This document shows positions 29,368-40,300 of a DNA stretch of 64,000 nt, one piece after another. A model generated the notes under the pieces. It saw nothing but the letters and a program-made list of their open reading frames with translations. It was not told the origin of the DNA and made no database searches. The stretch is taken from contig OZ025801.1 in the NCBI GenBank assembly GCA_964019425.1, positions 1,178,001 through 1,242,000 on the forward strand, written 5' to 3'. The translations under genes and the position numbers were made by a program. Origin of the DNA: Flectonema sp. DT1601 (lineage: Eukaryota > Euglenozoa > Diplonemea > Diplonemida > Diplonemidae). Position 1 is the stretch's first letter. Each line of letters starts with the position of its first letter.

Positions 29368-31635
29368 CTTGAACTGTTAGTTTTTCTTGAATCCCCATTT
29401 GTCTGTCACATTTTGGCTTAGTTTCGGTTTACTTCGGTGGAAGGGCACCGAGGTTATTTCTTGTAGTTAGATTGCTCTTTGCAGTCTGAAGCTGCTGTCA
29501 TCTTTAACTCATGTTTTTTCTGCAGTAAAATGATCCACTTTCAGAGGGCACACAGACATCAATGTATCCTGTTTTTCCTTTTTTTTGGCTTCTAATTGTT
29601 TAAAGTGTCTCCCTTTGTTTATTTTATTTATTTTCACATAATAGGCACTTCAACAATCTGAATAAGGGAACATCAACAAAGATAATTTTTGTACCGATTC
29701 ACTCCAGGTGCAAGCGGCCCCAGCGAACGAAATAGCGTTTGTGGCCCACCTGCAAAACAGACAGCTAAGCTGTCACCCGCCAAGGCCACTTCGGCTTCAA
29801 ACACACCCTTTGTGATCATGCGACGGAGAGTAGGTTTCTTCCAAAAACAGATTTGAAATCGGCTAAAGAATGCCCTTGTTGACAAGAATAAACGAACAGT
29901 TCTAATTCACGCTTCAAAGCTGCTGACAACAAAGAGATTCAAAAACCTACTTCTCAAAGGTGGCCGTGATTGTGCGGAAGGAAGCAAACCTTATTCTGAA
30001 ACGTGGATGTTACATTACTGCTTTGAAGAAGATTGAAGATGATTTTAAAGCGCGAGCTGCATCAATTGAACCTGTGTACACAATCACCGTACTCCAGGCA
30101 TCGGCAAGACAACCTTCCGCTTCTGGATACTGTTGCAATGAGAAACCTTTCTGAGGAAATTTTCAACTGTTCTCTTCTCTGAAGGTGATGATCCGACTGG
30201 GAAGTTTGGTGTGCTTGAGATGCCGCAGAAATTACCCATTTCTGATAAGCAGCTTCGTGGAATGGAACTGCTTATTCTTACTGGTTCACCCACACGATTC
30301 CAGCGGCGGTGTGAAATAATGCTAAGTGTGGTTCTTCGTGTTTGCCTCTTTGGACAACGACCGAAATAGCAAAGCTCCCTATGGTATTTTTACACTGGAG
30401 GCAACAGAAGAATCCAAGAAAAAGGAAGAGCTAAAAGAGAAGTTCAGGCTGTTTGGCGGAGTTCTACGATTGCTGGTGCAACCATTGAAAGTGGCTAACA
30501 AATCAGTGTCTGAAGCTCCGCAATCCGTAACAATTGATTTCATTCAACGTATAGTAAGGGATGGCTGAATGACCGCCGAATGATCGCTGACCGCTGGATA
30601 TGTTTAAGAAAATGTCCGGTACACAGTGGACATAAGTCATCCGACCAGAAAAGAAAATGGATGTCTGTAGTCTTCATGATGTATAATACAAAGTGAATTG
30701 CATCATCAGATAGAGAGAAACAGTTAATGGCTGTGGCACATGCCAGCTCCACATCGTGAGTGAAGAAAGCGCTGGCCTATGGCAGTTTTAAATTACATAA
30801 TATCATCCTTTGTCTTTTCTGCTCTAGTTTGAGTTCTCATCCTCGATCATTTTCCCTCAATTTAGACGTTGTTGCCGACTTGGTTGCAGGTACTGATCAA
30901 ACAAGCTTGCATAATACTGGACTTATAAAAAACATAGTGAATAAAAGTCTCCAAATCCATTTACACCGAAAACACTTAGCAAAAATTCGCATTCTATGTA
31001 GTTGTAATTTTTTTCATCTTGAAGACAGTTTACGAGCGAAAGAGCGTAACGTTAACACCCTTACTTTGGCTTGGTGCAAACAAAAAATATGGCACACTAA
31101 CAATGTTGAAACCTTATCGTCACGATTGTGATGTGACGAAGGTTAACTGGGGTGAGATCAACATCCTGACCGATTGAAGACAGGTGTGTCTTCTCAAGTG
31201 CGACGAAACCCGTGACAAGGCCAGAGGGTAGTCTTAGTTCACCGTCAAGCCATCGAAGTGGATCCTTTGATGCACTGGACATTGGCTTGCAGGTTCTCCT
31301 TGCAACTTCTGCATACCTGACAAAGCGGTGGACCGACTAACGGTAATGATCACGATGGTGGCAGGGAAGACAGATCGACGAGCCAGGGTCAGGCCGTTTG
31401 AAAGGGACAGTGTCTAAATTTGGGTCTAAATTTGACTAGTTACAACACCTTGACTAGTTACAACGCCTTCTTGCATTACGTCACATGCGGCATTGGGATT
31501 TGTCGCCACCAAAGTCGGTTGCGCACAAACAAAAACAAAGTGTGAGAATTATTTTTTTCCCGCAATTTTTTTTTGACTTTTTTGATTGAGCTAGTGGTCC
31601 AGAATCAAAATGATTGTGGGATCGAATAAAAAGAG
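29368..31635. other. Gene-poor region with eroded open-frame fragments
   Basis: No intact gene recognised. Between 29960 and 30570 several short open frames on the plus strand follow each other in different frames (for example GKFGVLEMPQKLPISDKQL and LEATEESKKKEELKEKFRLF). This suggests a decayed protein gene or transposase of unknown family. A short direct duplication (TTGACTAGTTACAAC) occurs at about 31430-31465. Confidence 0.4.
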
Positions 31636-31708
31636 TGGTCACAATGGGGCTCGAACCCATGGCCAATGGCTTATTAGACCAACGCTCTACCGACTGAGCT
31701 ATGCGACC
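31636..31708 (-). tRNA. tRNA-Ile (anticodon AAT)
   Basis: A 73-nt cloverleaf on the minus strand: acceptor GGTCGCA/TGTGACC with discriminator A, D-arm GCTC AGTCGGTA GAGC, and T-arm ATGGG TTCGAGC CCCAT. The anticodon stem is TTGGT/GCCAT (outer pair mismatched) with loop CTAATAA, giving anticodon AAT for isoleucine. A and B boxes are intact. Confidence 0.9.
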
Positions 31709-31751
31709 CATAATCAGAAAAAACTTTTATTTATTAAAACTTTTTTCTTTT

Positions 31752-31924
31752 GGTTACACTCGTCTGTGCTTCCAGACTCTTTGTTTTTGTTCTTTTCACT
31801 TCTATGTTTTGTCTTTCTTTTATACTTTCTTTTGGTTTAAGTCTGACAAATTGGAAAACACGGGAAACATAGGTAGGCTCCGCCTGAGGACGTAAGAAGA
31901 GCGGCAACGGAAAAATAAATGGTC
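31752..31924 (-). mobile_element. MITE-like repeat, copy 1 (truncated)
   Basis: Starts with the terminal sequence GGTTACACTCGTCTGTGCT. It continues with about 150 bp that is the reverse complement of the element at 32168-32389, stopping at AATAAATGGTC. The other terminus is missing. It lies immediately downstream of tRNA-Ile. Confidence 0.75.
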
Positions 31925-32060
31925 GATCAGAAGAACCTTTTTAAAAGAACTTTATAAATGAATATTTGAAAAAATTTTTTTCTTCTTTTCTCTTCCAGAC
32001 GTACAATTGAATCAAATTACCAAACTCTTCATTCAAAGGATTCACTTCCATTAAAAAAAG

Positions 32061-32132
32061 TGCGCTCACCGGGAGTCGAACCCGGGCCGCTCGCTTGGAA
32101 GGCGAGAATACTAACCGTTATACCATGAGCGC
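32061..32132 (-). tRNA. tRNA-Gly (anticodon TCC)
   Basis: A 72-nt cloverleaf on the minus strand: acceptor GCGCTCA/TGAGCGC, discriminator A, D-arm GTAT AACGGTTA GTAT, anticodon stem CTCGC/GCGAG with loop CTTCCAA (TCC), and T-arm CCGGG TTCGACT CCCGG. All stems pair perfectly. It is sandwiched between two MITE-like copies in opposite orientation. Confidence 0.95.
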
Positions 32133-32167
32133 TCTGAAACGGACATTTTTTTCTTTTTTTTTTTTTT

Positions 32168-32389
32168 GGTTACACTCGTCTGTGCTTCCAGACTCTACTA
32201 ACTACCATTGAACTGACCATTTATTTTTTCCGTTGCCGCTCTTCTTACGTCCTCAGGCGGAGCCTACCTATGTTTCCCGTGTTTTCCAATTTGTCAGACT
32301 TAAGTCAAAAAGAAAGTATAAAAGAAAGACAAAACATAGAAGTGAAAAGAACAAAAACAAAGAGTTTGGTAGCACAGACGAGTGTAACC
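32168..32389 (+). mobile_element. MITE-like element, copy 2 with both terminal inverted repeats
   Basis: 222 bp bounded by GGTTACACTCGTCTGTGCT and its complement AGCACAGACGAGTGTAACC, a terminal inverted repeat of about 19 perfect bases and about 28 with mismatches. No coding capacity. Flanked by T tract on the left and A tract on the right, so a duplication is not definable. Non-autonomous DNA transposon by structure; superfamily not assigned. Confidence 0.75.
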
Positions 32390-32420
32390 AAAAAAAAAAA
32401 AAAAAAACTAACTAACTTTA

Positions 32421-32497
32421 GGGGGCGTCATAGTGCAGTGGATGGGGTGGTGCCCCCGCACCCAATCGGCCTCGGTTCGAACCCCGCTGTACGCACC
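32421..32497 (+). promoter_or_regulatory. tRNA-like head with Pol III A and B boxes
   Basis: GGGGGCGTCATAGTGCAGTGG contains an A-box-like TAGTGCAGTGG, and GGTTCGAACCC (32474-32484) is a consensus B box. Between them GGTGC/GCACC can pair as an anticodon-like stem. It lies at the 5' edge of the GC-rich retroelement train, just after an (AACT)n run. It is either a tRNA-derived SINE head fused to the element or an internal Pol III promoter. Confidence 0.6.
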
Positions 32498-32621
32498 GCG
32501 CCTCACAGCGCAATCAGTTTCCGTGTCGCATCCCCCATTGTCTCGAAAAAGTGAACGGCCACCCAGTAAGGGCAGCGCCTAAGCAATTATAGTAGTAACA
32601 AAAAGAAGGAGAAACACAGTA

Positions 32622-33755
32622 GTGAAACACTCAAAAAAAAGCGGACGTGTGACACCGGACTGCGAACATCGCACAGGGCCCGAACAGGCAGAGACACCAA
32701 CAGGGGCTGACTCGCAACCGGGACGGGACAAACCGCCGACGGAGTCGAACGCGGAGGAGACAGCGTCGGCCGGTGGGATCGAGCAACAAGAATCAGAGAG
32801 CACACAACAGGAAATCAAAGTGCACGAAGATTCGAAGCAAGAGACCGTGACCCGACTCGCTGACGGAGAGGCGATACCTGTGCTGCCTGACTATGAGCTC
32901 CTGCAGGCAGAATTTGAGAAGGGAACATCGACGGCGGAGGCACGTGCTGAGAGGGGGCGGCAGGAGGAGGAGGTTAATGTAGTAAAGAAGCCAGCCGAAG
33001 GAACCGAGCCACAAGAGTCAGAAAGCGCCCAACAGGAAAACAATCTGCTGGAAGACTCGAAGCTTGCAACCAAGACTGGGTGCGATGATGCAACACCGGT
33101 GCTGCTGGAGGAAGGGAGTTCCCCTCGAACCGTGTTGGATGAACAGACGGCGAAGGATCACGCAGGGGACGGCATGCGGCTGCAGCGAGCTGTGTCGTCG
33201 GAGACATCAGACTCCGAAATGACATGCATGGACACAGATGTGACGAATTCGGGCGATGATGACACCTCAACATGCTCGGCACCGTCGGAAGATCCACCTG
33301 AGCTGGGAAAGTGTCTGTGTGGAGACAGATGGCTCCCGAGGAACTTTAGGAGGAGACCCTTGGCTAGTAATGGGTGGTGCAACAGATGCCGCAGGAAGAG
33401 ACTGAAGGGTACGTTGATGGTAAACTGTAGCAAATGCGACTTCGACCAATGCTGTGATCTGGCCGCGCTGAAAGCCAAACTCGCCAAGGAGGCGAAAAAG
33501 ACGAAGACGAAGAGAAGGAGAGCCCATGACAAGGCGCGGAAGGGGCCGGCTGGAGCTGACCGGGACCTTCTGTATCTGAGTAGTACAGACGCGTCGTCGT
33601 CGGGTTCGAAGACATTAGGGAACTTTGCGAGAGAGCTGGTGAGACGGCAGAGTAATAGAGGTAGGCTGCGGAAGCAAGTGTTTGGAAACAAGAGGAGAGT
33701 AGGAACAGGGAGCCTAACACGGTCATGCTCAGGTAACGAAGAAGACGACGACTAG
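32622..33755 (+). CDS. GC-rich Cys-cluster protein, possible LINE ORF1
   Basis: A 377-codon open frame with Glu/Gln-rich N-terminal two-thirds (two related blocks ESESTQQEIKVHEDSK and ESESAQQENNLLEDSK). A Cys cluster follows: CLCGDRW...WCNRCRRKRL...CSKCDFDQCC, likely zinc-binding. The C-terminus is basic. The frame has no ATG after its upstream stop (TAA at 32580) until about codon 180, so initiation is at a non-ATG codon or by splicing, or the 5' end is lost. GC content and style match the 34335-42857 frame. It may be the nucleic-acid-binding ORF1 of the same LINE, or the body of a separate poly(A)-tailed unit (A tracts at 33789 and 33899). Confidence 0.55.
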   Translation: MKHSKKSGRVTPDCEHRTGPEQAETPTGADSQPGRDKPPTESNAEETASAGGIEQQESESTQQEIKVHEDSKQETVTRLADGEAIPVLPDYELLQAEFEKGTSTAEARAERGRQEEEVNVVKKPAEGTEPQESESAQQENNLLEDSKLATKTGCDDATPVLLEEGSSPRTVLDEQTAKDHAGDGMRLQRAVSSETSDSEMTCMDTDVTNSGDDDTSTCSAPSEDPPELGKCLCGDRWLPRNFRRRPLASNGWCNRCRRKRLKGTLMVNCSKCDFDQCCDLAALKAKLAKEAKKTKTKRRRAHDKARKGPAGADRDLLYLSSTDASSSGSKTLGNFARELVRRQSNRGRLRKQVFGNKRRVGTGSLTRSCSGNEEDDD

Positions 33756-33925
33756 GAAGAAGGAACATGTGAAAAAAAGTGAAAGGGAAAAAAAAAAAAA
33801 AAAAAAAAGGGTGAGCAAAAGAAAAGAACCAATGCGTGCCCAGGGAACACTGCGAACGAGCTTACTATACTACTCAGGGGTTAAAAAGAAATGGGGAAAA
33901 AAAAAAAAAAAAAAAAAAAAAAAAA

Positions 33926-34122
33926 GCAAAACAAAACGTGACCTTGTGAGCCATCATGAGTTATAATTTACTTATCTTTTCTTCGCCATGGCGACGGGTA
34001 ATCGTGGGACCTGTAAAACCAGCTTAAGACTGTTGATGTGGTTTATATTTTTAGCACGCATTCATACATCATAAGGATCGCTGGTTCCGAGGGTTTGCTC
34101 TCCCACTTACCTGCCTCTCTAT

Positions 34123-34127
<5 letters not shown>
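33926..34127 (+). repeat. 202-bp repeat, copy 1
   Basis: Begins GCAAAACAAAACGTGACC immediately after a poly(A) tract and ends in CTATCCCTC followed by poly(A). It is nearly identical to 43640-43841, differing at few positions (for example GAGCCATC versus GAGTCATC). Best read as the 5' UTR segment of the LINE family. Confidence 0.9.
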
Positions 34128-34165
<38 letters not shown>

Positions 34166-34276
34166 ACTCCACACACACGTACAGGGCTAACAAGGAGAAG
34201 AGCAGGTAAGTCGATTGTCTTTTTTCGGGTTCCATACACAAATCATCCACAGCGAAGAGAACGGAAAAGGAAGAGT

Positions 34277-34331
<55 letters not shown>

Positions 34332-34334
34332 AGA

Positions 34335-37300
34335 ATGGAGAAAACAATGTTACTGTGTGGGTACGTGCTGCTGTGGGCACTACTAAGTGGAACGAGGGCG
34401 CAACAGACGTCCGGAGTGGGTAAGCAGAGGTTAGCCCCAGTGCCAGGCGGATGGCACACCCCTCTTTTCACAACGCTGGACAAAGGCCCACTGTTTTCAT
34501 CGCGCATCAGCCGACGCGTAACACGCCCGATCCCCCCGCACCCATTTATAACCCCCAACAGCTCAAACAGCCCCAACAATACGGCAAGCGGACGCGCTTT
34601 CCAACATGGACGAGAGGGGGTGTGGGTCCCGCGGAGGGGAACGGAAACGGCCGGGAACCGGGTGAGGCGAGACCACCCAAAGCCACCTCCAGACAAGGGA
34701 GGAAGGGAGCTCCTGAAGAGGGCGTCCCCGAAAGTGGCGTCCAAGGCGGCAAGGCGGCTGGAAAGGAGGAGGAGGAAGCTGCTGAAGGAACGGCAGGAGA
34801 GGTGGGAGCGGTGGGCGGGAGAGTTGGAGAAGTTCCACGCCAGGCGAGAGAGGTTCCGCGCGGAGACAGAGAGGCCAAGGAAGAACAAGGCGGAGACACC
34901 GAAGAAGCGACGGGCAGGGCCCGAAAGGGACTGGACAAAGCCAGGAGGGCACAAGGCGGAGCCCAGACCATGGTATGCGAGGCCGTCAGACCTGGCAGGA
35001 GGAGGGCAAAGCAAGGAGAGGACGAAGTGCCCGGTGGTGGGGTGCAGCGTCTGGGTGAGGGGTGACCTAGAGTACCACTTCAAACAACACCTGAAGGGAG
35101 TGGTACCGGGGGAGGTAACGGCCCAGATGGCATCCGACAGACTCGGAAAGCAGATCTGCAAGGCCTGCGGGGAGCTGAGTACCGGATTGGTGCACCAGAC
35201 AGTGAGGTGTCGGGAGATGTTGGACCTCAAGGGACGGCTGGGGGTAGCGACGGGACCCACGCCGGAACTGGCAAGCCTGAAGTGCGAGGGAGCAAAAGTA
35301 TTCCGGGTGATTGGGGATGGGAATTGCCTGTTCAGGAGTGTGTGCCAACTCCTAGAGACGCCAGAGGGGTGGAAGGGCAGACATGGAGAGCTCCGCAGGA
35401 GAACGGCAGGATACCTGACCAAGAACAGGGAAAGGTTCGAGGTCTTCTTCCAGGACGCGGACGCATTCGGAGTATATGCGAGGGCGTTGGAAGAGGATGG
35501 ATGCTGGGGCGATGCATTGGCCCTACAGGTCATGGCAGAGGACCTACAGTGCCGCTTCGTCGTCGTGGTGAGGACGGAAACGCTGGTGGTGGAAGGGCCA
35601 TCGGACCCGAAGCGGACGCTGGTCTTGACCCTGCAAAACGGGTGCCACTACGACCCAGTGGAGGCATCCGAGGACTGCGTCGCGCGGCTGCTACAGAGCG
35701 CCCGGAGGTTGGAGTTAGTGTCGCCAGGCCCGCTGTCGCAAGCAGCAGGAGGCGAGCCGGCAGTGCTGCAGACAGCCTCCCGACAGGCCCAGCGGCACGA
35801 GTGCCCCCAAGCGGAGTGCCCGAAACACAAGGGAGGCTTCGAGGAGTGGGCGGAGCTCCTAAGACACGTGGACGAGCACGCATTCAGTGGCAACCCGCTG
35901 ACGCATGGACAGTTGGCGAGGCTAGGCCTCCGGGAATGTCCGGTGTGCTGTGGGATCATCGGGCAGGACCAGCCGATGCATCCGGGGTGCAGTGAGAAAC
36001 TGCAGAAGGTCCAACTGGGGGACGTGTACACGGCGTTCCGGAAGCGGGTGCTGGAGAGCCAGAGCTTCCCCTCTTTGGAGGAAATAGCCAGCAGGAGGAG
36101 GCCGATAGCGAAGAAGCTGCCGGTGTCCCTGTTGCATCATCTGGGGCGAGCACTCAAGCTGTCGCTCGACCTAGTCGTGGAGCGGAACGATGAGTGGGCA
36201 TGGAAGCTGCTCTTGATGCTCCCGACATGTACACTGCGGAGGATACGGAGGGGGGGTAGGAGGTTGTCGACCAGCGATCTGACAGGGGCGGTCGACGACC
36301 TGCAAGCATGGATTCGGGGGGAATTTGAGGGACTGTGGAAAGCGGCGGCCCCCCGCAAGGCGACGGGAAGGCCAGCAGTGAAAGAGGCGGGGCAAAAAGG
36401 AAGGAACGACAGGGCCACGTCGCTAGCGAGGGAGGGTTGCCTGTCACAGGCGATCTCGGCCCTAGACGCGCCGCCGCCAGCAGAACGAACCGAGAAGGTG
36501 CTGGAGCAGATGCGCACCCTACACCCGAGGGCGAGCGGACCCCCATCGGCCACGGCAGGGCAGGAGGTGCAGATAGCAGAGGTGGAGCTGCTAGCATGCC
36601 TACGCTCCTTCCACAGGGGGTCGAGTGGAGGGCCTTCGGGCCTCGCGCCGCAACACCTGAAGGACGTGGTGGAGCGGGGTGAGGTGCCGGGGCTGGTAGC
36701 CTCGATCACGGAGGTGGTGAGGATTCTGGCGAACGGGAGGGCGCCGCGGGAAGTAGCGCCGCTGCTGGCGGGGGCGAACCTGACGGCGCTGGAGAAAGAA
36801 GGGAAGCCGGGGGAGCACCGGCCAGTCGCGGTGGGGGAAACATGGAGGCGGCTGGTGGCGAAGATCCTGTGCGGGGCATATAGGTCCCAGGCGAGGAGCT
36901 CGTTGCTAGAAGTGAGACAGCTGGGAGTAGCGGTGTCGGGGGGAGTGGAGGCGGCGGTGCACACCCTGCATGAGTTCCGCGCGGAGCACGCGCTCTCGTC
37001 ACAGAAAGTGTTCGTGAAGATAGACTTCTCGAACGCCTTCAACTGCGTGAAGAGGGGGGCGTTCCTGGATTCGACGAGGGATACCCTGCTGGAGAGCTGG
37101 GTCAGCTGGTGTTACGGAGCGCCGACGTGGTTGCTGTTTGGGGACGAGAGGCTGAGCTCGGAGGAGGGCGCTCAGCAGGGGGACCCGTTGGGTCCCTTGC
37201 TGTTCTCGCTGGCAATCAAGCCGGCGCTGCAGAAGGTGTTGGAGGCGAAGCCGGAGTTGGCGTGCTTCTACCTGGACGATGGGCTGGTGGCGGGCACCCT

Positions 37301-40300
37301 GGAACAGGTAGACAAGGCCCTCCAAATCCTGCAGAAGGAGACGGCGGAGCTGGGGCTGACGCTGAGGCCGGACAAGTGCCAGACGCACGTGCTCGACTCA
37401 GCCCAGAACACCCTGCCCTTGGGGTGGGGGTTGGAAGGGATGAGACCCCCACTGTACAACGGGGACTTCCTGGGGGCACCGTTCGGGACGGAGGAACACT
37501 GCCAGGAGTTCGTCGACAGGAAGGTGGCGCAGCTGGAGAAGAAAGCGGAGCTGCTAGCAGACCTGCAGGACCGGCAGGTGGCCATGGTGCTCCTAAGGCA
37601 ATGCATGGGCTTCTGCAAGGTGACCCACCTGATGCGATGCTGCACGCATGGGAAAATGGACACCTCGATGCGGAAGGTGGACGAGCTGATGAGGTCCACG
37701 GCGAGCCGAGTGTTGGGCCTGACACTGGAGGGGCCAAAGTGGATGCAAGCACAACTGCCGACCCGGATGGGGGGATTGGGGCTGCGGTCATGTGCAGAGC
37801 ACAGGGGAGCAGCACTATTGGGATCCCTGGAATTAGTCCAAGGGGTGAGCAAGTCACTGTGGGAGGGGTTCAAGGGGGTGCTGATGCCAGCACTGAAGAA
37901 GGGGTTGAACCTCGCCCTCCCGGAGGAGCTAAGGATAGAAGAAGACGGGCCGGGGCCGAACCCCCAGAGGCTGTCCTCGGCGAAACTGGACCAGGTCAAG
38001 AGAGACTGCCTGCTGGCGGGGGCGAATGACCCGCGCGATAAAGGGAGGCTGCTCTCCCTGCGCATGGATAAGGCGAGCGCATGGCTGCAACAAGCAGATG
38101 AAGAGTGCGCGATGGACCCAGAGACGTTCAGGATCGCATGTGGGATGCGATTGGGCGCAGCGCTGTTCGCGGAAGGGGCAGTATGCAGGATATGCTCAGG
38201 CCCACAGGATAGGCAGGGATACCATGCCTCAATCTGTATCAAAAACGGCCACGTGCACCAGCGACACGAGAGGGTGAAGGAGGAGTTCATCTCCATCTTT
38301 AAGCAGGCGGGATTGCCGCTGCTGAGAGAACCCAGCCACCTACTGGGACCCAACAAGCAGAGACCGGGGGACTGGTACTGCCAAGAGGGGCTGAGGGAGG
38401 GGAGAGGCAGAGCCTTCGACATCACAGTGGTAAACCCGGGGAAAATTAAATTGTATAAAACCCCGGGGCAAGCCGCGAGAGAAGCAGAGTCCCTGAAAGG
38501 GAACAAGTACGCGGAGCAGTGCACGAAACACGGGATTAATTTCTCGACAATTGCGCTGGAAGCGTACGGAGGGATGGGACGGGAAGCAGTGGGGACCCTG
38601 AAGAAGTTGGTGCAGATCTGCGCAACGAACTCGACGGTGCCACACCGGGAGATCGCGGGGGAGATGGCGAGGAGGATCTCGACATCGGTGGTAGTGGCGA
38701 CGGCGGAAGCACTGAGAGCGAGGGAGGCGTCGGTGGCGATGGACTCAGTGAACCCATTGCCAAGGACGAAACCGCCGCCCGAGATGACGGAGAAGCCGAC
38801 ATCACAAGAGAGAGAACCAAGACCGAGAGCGGAAACGGAAGAGATCCAGCAGCCGGAAGTAATGCGACAGTCGGCAGGACCGCCCCCGACGATGAGGGGT
38901 TTGCCGAACATCGGGAACTCCTGCTACCTCAACGCGTCCGTACAGTGCCTGCTGAAGGGCACGGCACTGACACAAGTGCTGACGGGGAAGGAGGAAGTGG
39001 GGATGTCGGGCCTCCTGAGTGGAGTGGTCAAAGGGAGTGGAGAGTGCCTGGAGAAGCTGTCCGAGATGTTCGACCCGCTACAAGACAGGCGGCAGGGGGA
39101 GGTAGTAGGAACCCTGACGTCCATAGTAGACGCCCTGTTGGAGGAGAAGAAAGAGGTGTGCGAACCGTTGTTCTCGGCAGTACAGCTGAAACAGCTGGTC
39201 TGCACGGGATGTGCGGACGCCTCCGGATCGACGGATGAGTTGACGCTGATCCCACTGTGTGGCCGTACACCACAAGTGAGGCTTCAGCCGACGAAGGAGA
39301 GAGTCGAGCGGTCCTGCGAGAAGCTGTGCGGCAGCAATGAGGCCACGCTGGAAGAGAGTTTCGCCTCGCTCCCAAGCTCCTTGATCTTCCAGAGAGAAAA
39401 GCAGGACACGCAAGGGTCCTTGGGATGGGAAGAGCGCTTCCAGGTGCAGGTCGGGGAGAGGGTGATGACGTACCAGCAAACGGGAGCGATCGCACACCTC
39501 GGGAGTGACAACGCGGGGCATTACGTGTCATACACGTGGGACGGAGTAGGCTGGCAGAAGCAAGACGACAAGGCAATAAGCCAAGTGTCGACAGAGGAGA
39601 TCCACGGGACGAAACCAGTAGTAGTGGTCTACTCGAGGGTGGAGGGATCGACCCAAGAGGACGTCGGGGTGCCGGTGAGATGGATTCCGGTGGCGAACAA
39701 GGACCGGATGGAGGTACGCGAGGCACCGCCGTCGGAGGAGGACACCGCGGGGTACACGTCCAGGGAAGAGGCGGAGTGTGTCCTCCGGACGCGAGTAGTA
39801 GGGGGGCAGACGCAGCGCAAGCTGCTCTTACTGGTATCGAGCGTCTGGAACGCGGAGATGGAGAAGCTGGGGGCGGCAGCATGCCTGATACACATGGGAA
39901 CGCTCGACAGGAGGTTCACGTGGTCGGGCTGCCTACCGACATGGGACGAAGCGACTGCGGAGTACGTGGCAGCGCTGCTAGGGCTCAACGCGATCAGGGA
40001 GAGATCGCAACTGCTGGGGGGTGAGACACAGATCGAGGTGGTCACACCGCAGCAGGGGTGGGGAGCCGAGCAGCAGGAGGCGCTGAAGTTGGTAGCGCTC
40101 CCGTCGGTGATAGAACACCAGGTGACGGAAAGCTCACGAGGGGTGGAGAACCTGGCCCTCTGGGAAGCGGAATCGGCGGCATGGGACGAGCCGGTGGAAC
40201 TCTCGGAGGACGGGCTCGACTACTTGGTGATCGAGCTGGAGATGAATCTGGGGCTGTCCCAATTGAGGGGAAAGGCGGCGGAACCGGATGAATCCCAGTC

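Noticed and set aside
32421-32500. HDV-like self-cleaving ribozyme at the LINE 5' edge
   Set aside because: GGGGGC could pair with GCCCCC about 30 nt later, as in R2-type ribozymes. But the remaining helices and catalytic context are not convincing, and the A and B boxes explain the sequence better.
34215-34334. N-terminal extension of the LINE frame including a Lys run
   Set aside because: The Lys run is translation of a poly(A) tract and the extension begins at a TTG; ATG at 34335 is the reasonable start.
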